Notes: generated from the letters alone by a model not told the origin. A stretch of 37,896 bases of DNA from an uncultured Clostridia bacterium (GCA_946626795.1 CAMOUZ010000001.1:1-37896), one strand, 5' to 3'; positions 27,601 through 35,359 are shown, counted from the stretch's first letter. Translations and numbers: made by a program.

Positions 27601-28061
27601 AGGCGGAGGAGGGCAGCCCCGCGGAGTCCGTCAAGCTGACCAACGTCAAGTACAGTGGCAAGACGGCGGTGGCTTATGTCATTACGGTCACGTCGGGCGA
27701 TCCGAACTATGTCGTCGGCACGGAGCTTTCGCCCAAGATCTTTGAGGTCAAGATCAATGAAGTGGGTCTTGATAAAGAGAAGGTCACGGTCACCGTCTCT
27801 TGGAGCGAGGCGCCCGATCCGCATTTCGTCGTCACGGCGTATGTCCAGCCCTTGAACGGTTCGGTGCCCGAGGCAGAGAACGAAGAGAGCTTGACACACG
27901 GATATATTATAAGATATTATGAGTATAATCCCGATGACGAAAGCAGCCTTGATACGCCCGTGACGAGCGGCTTCGAGCACGGCAAGACCTATGCTTGGCA
28001 GGCTTTTGTGAAGGTGGAGAATTATACGACAGTGGAAAAGATCGGTCAGATCACGATCTGA
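21663..28061 (+). CDS. Giant lipoprotein with repeated LolA/LppX-like and beta-sandwich modules (2132 aa)
   Basis: Exported lipoprotein of unknown role. The signal peptide ends FAAC (Cys29) followed by KKK. By eye, the N-terminal third holds three divergent copies of one domain (about 40-290, 295-515, 525-720), each with a strand pair like VFRMYYREGDLYVDY / LSFVLKGGYLYADL / VKLYYTSDDPTAFYLIY followed by a short helix. From about 780 to 1840 come tandem degenerate beta-sandwich modules of roughly 130 residues, recognisable by a Tyr-Pro opening, a Val-x-Trp strand and a closing VVGY/SGYQ-type strand. The C-terminus resembles MBG/Ig-like folds. Cysteines are few, unlike the other giant proteins here. 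No ribosome site precedes the ATG, and a stop codon at 21651-21653 excludes an upstream start. It is followed after 24 bases by the 28086 gene. Confidence 0.85.
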   Translation: MRKNKLTFSFLILLLVLSLALSLVLFAACKKKPEETADPNGDVIAVSTAMAVVQNALLSADGSKDQNVFFLSATGRYGEGDDVYDLAIRGAFDITAVNVEDDTRTEFLLEVKKETSSVFRMYYREGDLYVDYPPYLNRAKISDVELAAIVSELYFEKENGALKSVIDLIPTIGSRIFSGCKYYANSETGESRYVFSLSYALLFDSLAELLESADIGVSASEFLSALHITNAAAAALREGSAATVEFYLVNGAFVSAKAEGGSKAIEWTSFSLSKNVVTMDLPAAFENYKEADLRNFALNGTARISFTREEGDIELNYGIAANRLFTEFGHDFTYAVTTHYVAGSGLEGSLVLTEITEEAEKKRLSFVLKGGYLYADLSSFGVGKCKIAREELERRLGILGLTDTGEYTFKDKLRVAALLSGGVTKTGDTVTCVFGKDLFDLLAKKFGFLGVFGVQGATVSWSVADHALSALSAEISFPDAVLSFSDESFSFATLPEGAEILLPADADDYADLAENEATRLSLAGRVSTQSAFSSAGEMLTVLLSSLSGESLSFTVDGNELAYEADFLFAKDGALDRAIIHLGKGSVDSEVVKLYYTSDDPTAFYLIYPAVRAVRRAKRCVLADEPFAAFNAAMGLEREEQNKRIYLAASDDYLMLGANASVGADLIALLSSVHSGLSSRAMAEMAFRRFEISLYAEKKVLAVVFDSHRSVSVTANSFAITHNDSFDITVEVEDIPEDVMLLDDELKSMPSEARVTFPGKSAYKVSLLTEEGGSTWTYEETQVPKAIGGAAVTVPASVSLLGKTVTGTISVDCTAPSQSRLSGSEKEEYAVGFYNQNNRTFTFARYGAYDPHEVVNSFKKAELTILGSARQVEISSWNFKGTSTSGDTTEFEIEPRVKTFFGNEIEAGVTFRLRFTGDKVVRTEYTKEFVAYDKQDPMDPETYPATIEAFTEDGTPVTVPVVWVPSAASEVKDAAEEKALYRLSKTYTIDARIYDCWDKQTYLTLPVSISFTPKILSVNYAHFSFDMSELVGTTTYDATTHTFLIDVLHANSLATTAWGKILPGTFTVENDSARFTMSGVNWEFTEVASVENAVGASGKVTLLVGDSISGYQRKEFDYRFVPATVTKTALLDEDGAVIIESGESVASLYHYEIKDVNVFTYRYPAFIKATYNSGSETGKEYVYRANWSFDRAFTETEIANGGTYVGTSHVGSEPLTLTFIFDKVLVVKTGFATDGENKIAIAASETEDGTELHGGELIYDMNNGEKRLLFSVMGAMSYTVSYLEEKSYPSEILLYLNEETATPVSVKVDRWEGVSAFREKKDVITRGFLDDVVAVVRGQRITVHVYVAPAIFSYDTVYTDDTIAVAETVIFRLLTPNPASEGGYDVVDAGEKANYPENLYIQSSGASTRDTVIPIVRWEGYEQFRDLYKTELKKGTAIERISGKKICTAVIGNDVVGYSNREIEVYLEASELADLDVTAIPLSEEGTESIERIAGAGTHGTFSYAFSLEVNPYFVDPTSLYSYPRYITFKVGGQDAKVEADWDLSAVPADAVKTGNSYTYQGYAGVYGFPIYARIDLGDGFAATRAYLEEAFKKEGMPEMDIRIGVEVNIKARNIDKVYIKNSAGKYSTQSFLYIDSYAAYPFGKDVDENGNAYLDVKVTFAGDTRRYDLKLRYNTQGISLSYDGTGGKTNVTVEVGNESAGYQPIEGYTVSVIENVIEQINVPEAYKLSGAADTIFYQKKPLGEGRFEEVFNPMNATTLETVGLPTVLTITSGGQVRTVYEYRTESAKDTGAVFEWTAEGGHMGIRLWNATVDAAVRGEAQELYNENQASGQLPASVNDLFDILSYRATFGDTAETFITPTRILEEMSAHFLTTEVEAKYQTRYIVREGETTPLGETETLGAGEYAICVKAVGHPLYGDTPVSIPFTVDPKDITEEVRLFRGNQEVESGAEFSYNGVDGYTFTARVRAGYHLRDIALLVKAEEGSPAESVKLTNVKYSGKTAVAYVITVTSGDPNYVVGTELSPKIFEVKINEVGLDKEKVTVTVSWSEAPDPHFVVTAYVQPLNGSVPEAENEESLTHGYIIRYYEYNPDDESSLDTPVTSGFEHGKTYAWQAFVKVENYTTVEKIGQITI

Positions 28062-28085
28062 CACCTTGATCGAATAGGAGGAAAT

Positions 28086-29384
28086 ATGGAAGAAAAAGAA
28101 ACTTTTGAGGGGACGGCGGAAGTCTCCGAAGAGCAGACTGCGGAGAAGATCGAAGAGGCATTCACGACAGAGTCCGCAGAGAAGGAGAGCACCGTTGAGC
28201 TTCGCGAAAGCTATGAGGAAGCGGTCTCCGAGCCCGAACCCCCGAAGAAAAAGAAGCTCAGCAAGAAAAAGCTCATTATCATCATCGTGGCGGCAGTGCT
28301 TGCGGCGGCGCTTCTCGGCTTCTTGCTTTGGTTCTTTATCCCGAGCGGTCCCGGCAGCACGGCGGATAATCTCGTGCTGACCCCCGGAAAGCCGTCCGTC
28401 ACGGCGGTCATCCCCGTGGACGTTCAAGCGAAAGTGGATCTTGCGCTTGCGCCGACGGCGACGGACGCGCAGAAGCAAGAGGCTTTCATCGCGCTTTATA
28501 ATCTCGCGAATCAGAATAAGATCGACGCGGCGCAATGCGTGATGGTCGCGCAGGGCTCCGGCTCCGCGCTCGTTGCGAAGTCGGCGGGCGGCACGATGAC
28601 CGTGCGCGCTTTCAAAGTGCAAGCGAACGGCGAATATTATTATCAGAAAGGCGCGAAGCTCATGGAAGTCACTATGGGCAAGAAGGATGTCATCGAGAAA
28701 GTGCTCGATAAGCAGGAGCGCGCTTATTGCTCCGCGGATAAAAAGACCTGCCGCGCCGTCACCTTGTCGGGCTCGACCGCGCAGGTGGACGGAGATTCTT
28801 TCTCCACGGATATCCCCTTCTTGAAGCTCGGCAGCCGCGATAAGAAAGACAGGCTTCTCGACGAATTCAAGGCGACCTACACCTATGACGAATTCGCCGC
28901 GGCGACCTTCATCTCCGAGGGCGGGGACTGCAAAGAGATCAATAACTTCAAATACGCAAGCGCGGACTCCATCCGCGAAGTGCAGTCTTTCACCTATGAC
29001 GCGAAGGAAGGGTATTACGACATCACCGTCGTGGTGGAAGTGACGGACGAGGCGACGGTCTCGGCGGCGCGCGAATACCTCCGCCAAAGCGCAGACAGCA
29101 AAAATCTCGAATATAAGAAATATATTTTGAACGTGAAGATCTGGGACAATGGCTATATCCGCAGCTTCAAGGACGAAGAGGAATGGGCGGGCGACGCTAC
29201 GATCATCGGCAGCATCAAGGGCGAGAGCAGCAGCGAGACTTGGTACGAAGCGGCGTTCTATTACGACTATAAGTCCCTTACGAATGACGGCATCGTCGAT
29301 AAGAAGGACAAGACCATCACGAAGACGAATTTTGCGAAAGACATCATCGACAAGTACGCGAAAGAAGTGGAATGGGTGAAATAA
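28086..29384 (+). CDS. Single-pass membrane protein with acidic cytosolic tail and extracellular domain
   Basis: Not recognised. The 432 residues comprise an acidic Glu/Thr/Ser-rich N-terminal tail (1-52), a Lys cluster (PPKKKKLSKKK), one TM helix (about 63-86) and an extracellular region of about 345 residues. The tail and Lys cluster should be cytosolic by the positive-inside rule. The outer region contains two related alpha/beta halves (about 125-260 and 265-430) with the phrases YYYQKGAKLMEVTMGKKDVIEKV and YYDITVVVEVTDEATVSAAREY. AGGAGGAAAT precedes the ATG. With only 24 bases to the 2132-residue lipoprotein upstream, it is probably in the same transcript and may act with it at the cell surface. 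The transcript ends at the 29472-29498 hairpin. Confidence 0.8.
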   Translation: MEEKETFEGTAEVSEEQTAEKIEEAFTTESAEKESTVELRESYEEAVSEPEPPKKKKLSKKKLIIIIVAAVLAAALLGFLLWFFIPSGPGSTADNLVLTPGKPSVTAVIPVDVQAKVDLALAPTATDAQKQEAFIALYNLANQNKIDAAQCVMVAQGSGSALVAKSAGGTMTVRAFKVQANGEYYYQKGAKLMEVTMGKKDVIEKVLDKQERAYCSADKKTCRAVTLSGSTAQVDGDSFSTDIPFLKLGSRDKKDRLLDEFKATYTYDEFAAATFISEGGDCKEINNFKYASADSIREVQSFTYDAKEGYYDITVVVEVTDEATVSAAREYLRQSADSKNLEYKKYILNVKIWDNGYIRSFKDEEEWAGDATIIGSIKGESSSETWYEAAFYYDYKSLTNDGIVDKKDKTITKTNFAKDIIDKYAKEVEWVK

Positions 29385-29395
29385 TCCATCCTTGA

Positions 29396-29446
29396 AAACA
29401 AAGGAAGAAAAGAGGTCGACAAAACCGCACTTCCATTAGGGAATTT
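29396..29446. repeat. Left copy of island-flanking inverted repeat
   Basis: Core TTCCATTAGGGA at 29431-29442. The reverse complement of the flank (TCGACCTCTTTTCTT and CTTTGTTTTC) matches the sequence beyond the core of the right copy at 37665-37721. The copies are inverted relative to each other and coincide with the change in base composition. Confidence 0.65.
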
Positions 29447-29471
29447 TCGGTAAGGCTGTTCTTTGAGAATC

Positions 29472-29498
29472 AGGCGTGGCGTAATGCCACGCCTTTTC
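29472..29498 (+). terminator. Terminator after the 28086-29384 gene
   Basis: A 9-bp perfect stem AGGCGTGGC (29472-29480) with GCCACGCCT (29486-29494), 5-base loop, followed by TTTTC. Confidence 0.85.
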
Positions 29499-29509
29499 TC
29501 TTGTTTGTT

Positions 29510-29884
29510 TCAGTCGAAGTCGGGGATTTCAACGGCTCCGACGAAGTTGTACATGATTTCTATTGTGTGTTTGTAATGTCCGTCAACTTTCTGCTTTTCG
29601 TTGATCAGCACCTTGTCTATGAACGCTCGCAGGATCTCAGGCGTCAATTCCTTAAAGTCGCTGTAATTGTCCACGAGAGAAACGAATTTTATGATCTCTT
29701 CGGTTTTGTTCTTGGACTTTTCCATATCCGTTTTTAACACAGACACTTTGTCCGTCAACGACCGCTGTTCCGTTTCGTAGTTTTCGCTCATCTTCATATA
29801 GCGTTCTTCGGAAAGTTTGCCTGCTACTTTATCTTCGTAAAGACTTTAAATGATCTTGTCGAGCGTTTTTGTGTTGCGCGAAAT
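29510..29884 (-). pseudogene. C-terminal remnant of a large serine recombinase
   Basis: The last 95 residues are intact from Met at 29797 and carry the coiled-coil plus C-terminal signature of large serine recombinases of transposon/ICE type: LTDKVSVLKTDMEKSKNK, FVSLVDNYSDFKELTPEIL, AFIDKVLINEK and a closing YNFVGAVEIPDFD, as in the DUF4368-type C-terminus. The frame continues upstream with family-like sequence (SLYEDKVAGKLSEERY) but is interrupted by a TAA stop at 29846-29848, where a Lys codon (AAA) would be expected, and soon loses homology. The catalytic Ser domain is absent. This is decayed mobile-element DNA at the left end of the island. Confidence 0.8.
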
Positions 29885-30086
29885 AGGTGTGTAGAAACAG
29901 TCATCTCGACTTTGTTCGGTGGACAAAAAGCCTCACAGAGCCTACGACCAAACAACGTTTGGTGTAGTAGGCTACACCTATTTCGCTTCATCTCGTTTTG
30001 CTTGCAATTTGCTTTCCCGAATAGGTCTTTTGTAATCACTTCCGCAAGCGACCAAAAAACGGCTATAAAGGACTATCCCGTGCGTT
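29878..30086. other. Hairpin-rich non-coding DNA
   Basis: An outer inverted repeat (GCGAAATAGGTGT at 29878-29890, complement at 29974-29986) encloses a nested hairpin: AGCCTAC (29939-29945) with GTAGGCT (29967-29973), and ACCAAAC (29947-29953) with GTTTGGT (29957-29963). The minus-strand copy is followed by a T-run, so it can act as a terminator. No supported gene. Confidence 0.6.
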
Positions 30087-30131
30087 CATCTGTATCTCCT
30101 TGAAATATGTTTCAAACTGAATACAGACGAC

Positions 30132-30200
30132 AAAAAAGGGCGAACAGACAAAACCTCAGATGTGTTTCCTTAACACAAAATAAGGTCTATCTGTTCGCCC
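30132..30200 (-). terminator. Long structured hairpin with T6 tail
   Basis: An 11-bp perfect stem, GGGCGAACAGA (30138-30148) with TCTGTTCGCCC (30190-30200), encloses a 41-base loop that contains its own small stem (GTGTT/AACAC). On the minus strand it is followed by six T (plus A 30132-30137). It is terminator-like, though the upstream minus-strand gene is gone. Confidence 0.6.
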
Positions 30201-30620
30201 GAAGTCTCGTGGTTCTCGGTTTCGTACTGTTCTCTCCGCTCACTGCCACAGTTTTCACGCGGTTTAAGTCAATACGGCTTCTGCCAAGTATCATCGCTTA
30301 ACGAACGTCAGCGGCAAGCAATGGTATTTTACCTACCGCCCGTATTCGGTTTGTAGTGTATCACTTTCAGATTGGTTTGTAAAGGTTGAGGTGTCGGTTT
30401 TAGCAAACACCTTAACGCTTTTTTTATTATATAACAATATCATTGAAAATTCAAATTTTCACTTCCCGGTTTTGGGAAGTGAAAAAGTTTTTTGCGAATT
30501 TTTTCTTTCGTGGCACCTTGCCGATCGTATATCACAAAAAACTCTTTGTAAAGATTAGGGTGCTGAAGATTTCAACACCCTAACGTTTTTGCTGGTTTTG
30601 CGGTTTATCCGCCTTGATTG
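30201..30620. other. Intergenic DNA with three further hairpins
   Basis: There is no supported gene. Hairpins lie at 30386-30415 (GGTGT/ACACC with T7 after it), 30456-30485 (12-bp stem TTTTCACTTCCC) and 30555-30583 (TTAGGGTG/CACCCTAA). The last is the probable terminator of the surface protein gene ending at 30621. The first and last are related in sequence, including flanks TTTGTAAAG and TAACG-T-run. Confidence 0.6.
30555..30583. terminator. Probable terminator of the 1567-aa surface protein gene
   Basis: A 13-bp stem with one mismatch (30555-30567 and 30571-30583), about 40 bases beyond the minus-strand stop. The T-run is better on the plus strand (CGTTTTT), so direction is uncertain. Confidence 0.5.
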
Positions 30621-33600
30621 TTAGTTCTTTTTGCCGAACTTGACGATGCCTTTCTTGTTGAGCAAGAATAGAACAGCGCAAGCGATCAACGCCAAGAGAA
30701 TCACAGAGCCGATGACGATACCCGCAATGGCTCCACCGCTTAAACCGCCCTTTTGTGTGTTCGGAGTGATTTCAGGCTCGCTCGGAGTCGGATTTACAGG
30801 ATCATCAGGCTCTTCGGGATCAACAGGAGTTGGCATCGTGGCCTCTTCAAAGACTACCGCAAACTTCGAGAAGTGGTTCGTCTCAAACGAGACCTTGCCG
30901 TCCGCAAACGTTGCGTTCATATCCGTTTTGTTGCCTTGCGCGTCAACGTAGTAGACCTTTGCGACTTTACCTTCGGGAACAGCCGTCGTAAACGGAAGTT
31001 TGACAGATACGGTGCCGTTTGCAAAAGTCGTATTGCCGAGCGAAAGTTCGATGACCGACCGGATTCCGTCAAGACCGTCTATGCCGAAATTGGAAGTCAG
31101 GACATTTGCCGTAAGATTTGCCGCATTACCGCCGATAGCGTTTACTGCGTTTGCGTCAAACGTTAGCACGAGATCGCCTGCGCTGATTTTTACTTTGCCG
31201 GTTGCTTGTTTAGCCGCGGCAAAGAGAGCCGCGAAGTCGTTTGCAGTGCCGAGAGCCAAAGAATGCTCAAACACTTTTATGCCTTGCTCGTCGGTTGTAT
31301 AGCTGAATCCGCTTGCGGTAATGGTGCGTTGTTCTTTGTGGCTTTCGTCACGAGAGCATACACGCTCTTCAACGCCGTCCTCCGTTTCGGTTGCGGGTGT
31401 GACGACGTGCCAATCGTCCCAGTCGTGACCGAGCGCCTCCAAAATGCCGTATTCGTCAAGATTTTCAATGAGAAGTTGGCAATTCGCGTCCTCAAAATAC
31501 TTGTTGCAATCCGTGCAGTGGTAGTAGGCTTTTTTGCCCGCCGCCGTGCAAGTCGGATCGACTTGAGCCGTTAGTGTCACGTGTTCGTGGTCGCAATCCT
31601 GAACAGGAATAACAGTGTTTTCACTGCGTCTTTCGTGGCAAACGGAACATTCTTCGTGTTTGATACCGGTTGCCGTCTTGGTTGCGGCTGTATCAACAAT
31701 CCATTGCCAATTGTGCGCAAGTTTGTCGATCTTGCCGTCTCCTGCTTTCCAAGCGTTAAGATCTGCGATTTCGTGCTCGCCGAGCGCGTCCGTAAAGCTC
31801 TTGCCGCATTGAGAACAAGTGTAATATGCTTGAACGCCGTATGCCGAGCAGGTGGCGGGAACTTCGCCGACTGATTCAAGGTGCTTGTGGAATGCGTCGA
31901 TAACGAGCGATTCGGGTTCTACTTCATAGTATTCAGTTTCATCTTGGACGAATTTCTTGTGGCAAACGGAGCATTCAAAGTGCGCGTGATTTCCGTCCGT
32001 GGTGCAAGTTGCGGCAATTGCCGCAACTGCTTGATAGTTGTGACCTGCCTTGATAACGAGCGTGGACGGATCGGCGCATTCTACCCAATGGTTTGCCGTG
32101 TCCTCCACATAATATTTGTCGTATCCGCCGAGCGTAAAGTGCTTGTGCGCTCTCATACCGTCCTCCGTGCAGGTTGCGGCTTGGGAAATAAGCGGAAGTC
32201 CGTCCGCTTCGCCCGTTCTGTAAACCCAGATATATGCGCCGGGGAGATTTTCTTCGCAGATATCGCACTTGTTGGCGATCATGATATACGCGCCGTAGGT
32301 TTCGTCGTTGCCGAAGGTGTAGGTGGTCGTTACGTGTTCGTGCGTGCAGGGAGCAACGACGGTAAGCGCGAAGTGATGACCTTCAAAAGCGCCGCGTTTG
32401 ACGGTGAATTGATCGTCAACGTTCTCGTTGACGATGATTTGATAATCCATCACGACGTACGCGTCGTAAACGCCGTTAAGCGTTTCAATGCCGAGAGCCG
32501 CAAGTTTTGCCGCGCTCGTATCAAAGATCAGGTCTTGCGCGTTGTTGTAAGGTTCCGTTCCGTCGCCGTAGTAGTCGGTTTGGGCGAAACAGATATATTC
32601 AATTTCGCCGTCCTCGTTCGGAATGCCGACGTATAGACGGTAACCCGTGACGAAGTGGTAATAACTTGACGCTTTGTGATTGCCGCGAAACCAGGTTTGC
32701 GCGGTGGTAGAAACGTCGCCGTTTGTGAAGAGATATTCGTAATTTGCGCTTGCGACGTCAATCGTTTCACTGTTTCCAAGTTCAACTGTGACGGGATCGA
32801 TTTCCGCCTCGTCTTCACGAGGGAGAACGACGATCGTAAATCTCATTCTCTCGTCGTTTTCTCTGTTATACTCTATGGATTGAACGTGGCCGAGGCCGTC
32901 ATCGTATTCGGCATAAAATCTGCCGTAATACTCAAACGTGCCTGCCATGGACGTGTCGATATACTTTTTGCCCATACCGTTGTCGTTAAGCCCCGTTTCG
33001 TTTCTCCAATCGGTGCCGATAGACTTCTCGAAGTCGGTTGCATTGCCGTCGGTTGCCTCGAAGCCGATAAGGAACACGTCGCCCAAGTGACATACGAGGG
33101 TGTGCTCGTCGTTGTCGAGCATATAGTCGGAATTGCCTTCCGCAAAGGATACCGAAAGACCGCTCGTAAGGTCGGCGTTAAGCACCGTGCCGTCTTTGAT
33201 GACGAATTTGGCGGCGTCGGAATTGACGGAGCCTGCCGCGTTGGATACAACGCAGCGGTAATACGTGCCGTTGGTCGCAACGCTTCTGTCAACGAGATAG
33301 TTGAAAGCATTGGCACCCTCGATATTCGCCCAAGTAATGCCGTCTTCGGAAGATTGCCATTGATAGGTCAGCGTGCCTTGCTTTGTGCTTGCATAAACGG
33401 CGATCGCGTGCGTGTTGTCGGCTTTTGCAAGATTTGCGCCCTGCGGTTGCGTGGTGATGACAGGCTTCGGCAAGTCGATGAAACTGACGGAAACGTCCTC
33501 GGTGTTGGCGTTTCTCTTGTAGCCGTTTTTGGTGCCCGTCACTTGGCAGCGCACGATGAGCGGATCGGCATTCGTTGTTGCACGGGAGATCGTGAGGGTA

Positions 33601-35324
33601 GCCGTGTCCGCATTAGCGAAGGTATAACCGTTTTTCGTGCCGTTTTCGATCGCCTTGTAAAGCGGTGTGCCTTCCGCATACGCCCAGACGTAATACCATT
33701 GATAGGTCACGCTATCGAAATAGTTTGCGTTGTCAACGGTCGCGCCGATCTGAACGTCATAGCCTTTCACTTCTTCTATTTCCGTAGGATTCGAGAGTTT
33801 TGCGACAGGGGAATTATAATCAACGACAGAATATGTAATTTCATCGGAATATTCCCAAACCGAATACAAATTACGGTTTACAAAACGCACGCCGACGCGC
33901 AAAGTTTTTTCGGCTATCTCGGCAGAGCCCGGATAATACGTTGCTTTCGTTGCATAATTGATATTCTGCCATTCGTTGCCGACAAGTTGTTGCCATTGAT
34001 ATTCCGCGCGGATGTCATTGCCGTTTTTATTGTTTTTGGTAGAATATTTCGCTTCTAATTTCGGGTTTTGTCCGATTGATACGCTGATATTTCCCGTCTG
34101 TCCCGAATATGCAACTGCCAAATCCGCAGGCGCGGCAGGAGTAATGTTTTGAGAAACGCGGTCGCTTTCAAAATAACGAACTGCCCCTGCTTTTTCAGAA
34201 GCAAATACTGCATAATACGTCGCATAGTTTGACCCGAACGGAACCGTGTCCTTATAATAGTATTCGGACGTAGTCACTATTTTTTCAAACGAACCGCCGT
34301 TCAGACTTCTGTACCAAGATACGGAAATATTGTTCGGGAACGCATTCCAAACGTCATAACTTGCTTCGGGCTTCAATTCTACGCTGACGCCTTTTGTCGG
34401 ATCGAAATCATCTGCCGTCACGTCATTGTTCAAAACTTCACCGATCCTAATACCGGAATTGATTGAAGCCGGCGTTGTGGAAGGAACGTTGAGCGAACCA
34501 TACCACGCCGTGCCCTGCGATATGCTTTTAGGTTGGTAATTTGACAAATTGAATGTTTGCGCCTTCGGCAAATCAACGTCGCCCAGCGTTGCTTGTTGGC
34601 TTGTCGTTTTGATACTGAAATCGCTTCCTTTGCCGGTAGCGCTTAAATCTCGAACGCCAAGTGTGCCAATTTTACCACCGGACATCAATACAGTCGATCC
34701 TTTGTAATGGATATAATCCGATATCTTCATATTGCCTTCGATTTTGACGGTGGCGCTTGCGGCAGAGAAATCTTCTAAGCCGATATAATAATCCGTGATT
34801 CTTTCAATAGAACCGATGGCATATTCGGAAATGTTCAATTTGGCATTTATGCCAAGAGCAATGGTGCCGAATTGAATCAATCTCTTTATGGTGCCGAACA
34901 TTGAAAACGTTCTGACATCGATATTGAGCGTTCCGCCATCAACATCGATTTGACTAAATCTGAATTGTCCACCGCCGATGCTGTCAATGACAGTCAGCGA
35001 GCCATACACTTTAAGGTAAAAACAATCATCGCGAGTGGAATAGATTTTGTGTCCGTTGAGATCGAGCGTGATATTATCGCCGGCTTTTATGTCAAAATTA
35101 CCGTTCGGATCACCGATACCGGTTGAAACATAATAGTCTTTTTCGAGTACGTGCGTACCGCTACCGCGCAACAAGTTTTGAAGCGCATAATGATCGGCGC
35201 TTTCCGCATACGCGGTCAGAGTCGTGGCGGGCAGGAGCGCAAATATCATTGTGAGCATCATCGCTATACCGAGCAAAACGGATACTACGCTTGCCATCTT
35301 TTTTCTTGCCTTTTGGTTTGTCAT
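30621..35324 (-). CDS. Large cell-surface protein: beta-helix-like N-terminus, Ig-like and Cys modules, C-terminal TM anchor (1567 aa)
   Basis: Sec-exported, membrane-anchored surface protein. A signal peptide (1-40, cleavage AYA|E) is followed by a beta-helix-like region (about 45-270; ITLDLNGHKIYS, VDGGTLNI). Ig-like repeats run to about 715, some with TYQWQSSEDGITWANI-type strands. After a unique section to about 985, three to four CxxC modules of the ATC-x3-G...C-x2-C type (990-1335) lead into a beta-sandwich module (1338-1490) ending TNHFSKFAVVF. A Pro-rich spacer follows, then one TM helix (about 1531-1555) with a Lys-rich tail. The Cys and sandwich modules closely resemble those of the 6056-13795 lipoprotein, although base composition differs. 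AAGGAGAG precedes the ATG. The promoter has TACAAT (35360-35365) but no clear -35; the shared operator lies upstream. Confidence 0.87.
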   Translation of the reverse strand: MTNQKARKKMASVVSVLLGIAMMLTMIFALLPATTLTAYAESADHYALQNLLRGSGTHVLEKDYYVSTGIGDPNGNFDIKAGDNITLDLNGHKIYSTRDDCFYLKVYGSLTVIDSIGGGQFRFSQIDVDGGTLNIDVRTFSMFGTIKRLIQFGTIALGINAKLNISEYAIGSIERITDYYIGLEDFSAASATVKIEGNMKISDYIHYKGSTVLMSGGKIGTLGVRDLSATGKGSDFSIKTTSQQATLGDVDLPKAQTFNLSNYQPKSISQGTAWYGSLNVPSTTPASINSGIRIGEVLNNDVTADDFDPTKGVSVELKPEASYDVWNAFPNNISVSWYRSLNGGSFEKIVTTSEYYYKDTVPFGSNYATYYAVFASEKAGAVRYFESDRVSQNITPAAPADLAVAYSGQTGNISVSIGQNPKLEAKYSTKNNKNGNDIRAEYQWQQLVGNEWQNINYATKATYYPGSAEIAEKTLRVGVRFVNRNLYSVWEYSDEITYSVVDYNSPVAKLSNPTEIEEVKGYDVQIGATVDNANYFDSVTYQWYYVWAYAEGTPLYKAIENGTKNGYTFANADTATLTISRATTNADPLIVRCQVTGTKNGYKRNANTEDVSVSFIDLPKPVITTQPQGANLAKADNTHAIAVYASTKQGTLTYQWQSSEDGITWANIEGANAFNYLVDRSVATNGTYYRCVVSNAAGSVNSDAAKFVIKDGTVLNADLTSGLSVSFAEGNSDYMLDNDEHTLVCHLGDVFLIGFEATDGNATDFEKSIGTDWRNETGLNDNGMGKKYIDTSMAGTFEYYGRFYAEYDDGLGHVQSIEYNRENDERMRFTIVVLPREDEAEIDPVTVELGNSETIDVASANYEYLFTNGDVSTTAQTWFRGNHKASSYYHFVTGYRLYVGIPNEDGEIEYICFAQTDYYGDGTEPYNNAQDLIFDTSAAKLAALGIETLNGVYDAYVVMDYQIIVNENVDDQFTVKRGAFEGHHFALTVVAPCTHEHVTTTYTFGNDETYGAYIMIANKCDICEENLPGAYIWVYRTGEADGLPLISQAATCTEDGMRAHKHFTLGGYDKYYVEDTANHWVECADPSTLVIKAGHNYQAVAAIAATCTTDGNHAHFECSVCHKKFVQDETEYYEVEPESLVIDAFHKHLESVGEVPATCSAYGVQAYYTCSQCGKSFTDALGEHEIADLNAWKAGDGKIDKLAHNWQWIVDTAATKTATGIKHEECSVCHERRSENTVIPVQDCDHEHVTLTAQVDPTCTAAGKKAYYHCTDCNKYFEDANCQLLIENLDEYGILEALGHDWDDWHVVTPATETEDGVEERVCSRDESHKEQRTITASGFSYTTDEQGIKVFEHSLALGTANDFAALFAAAKQATGKVKISAGDLVLTFDANAVNAIGGNAANLTANVLTSNFGIDGLDGIRSVIELSLGNTTFANGTVSVKLPFTTAVPEGKVAKVYYVDAQGNKTDMNATFADGKVSFETNHFSKFAVVFEEATMPTPVDPEEPDDPVNPTPSEPEITPNTQKGGLSGGAIAGIVIGSVILLALIACAVLFLLNKKGIVKFGKKN

Positions 35325-35359
35325 AAAATCTCTCCTTTTCTACTAAAAAAGTTGTCTTA

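Noticed and set aside
24672..29087. 1471-codon open frame antisense to the 21663 and 28086 genes
   Set aside because: It arises from the codon bias of GC-rich genes; it spans the gap between two real genes, has no ribosome site, and its product is Arg/His/Asp-rich without domain structure.
30107..30301. 64-codon plus-strand frame over the structured region
   Set aside because: It crosses the 11-bp inverted repeat, has no ribosome site and shows no domain.
32676..34058. 460-codon plus-strand frame inside the surface protein gene
   Set aside because: Antisense shadow with no ribosome site or promoter and a composition unlike real proteins.
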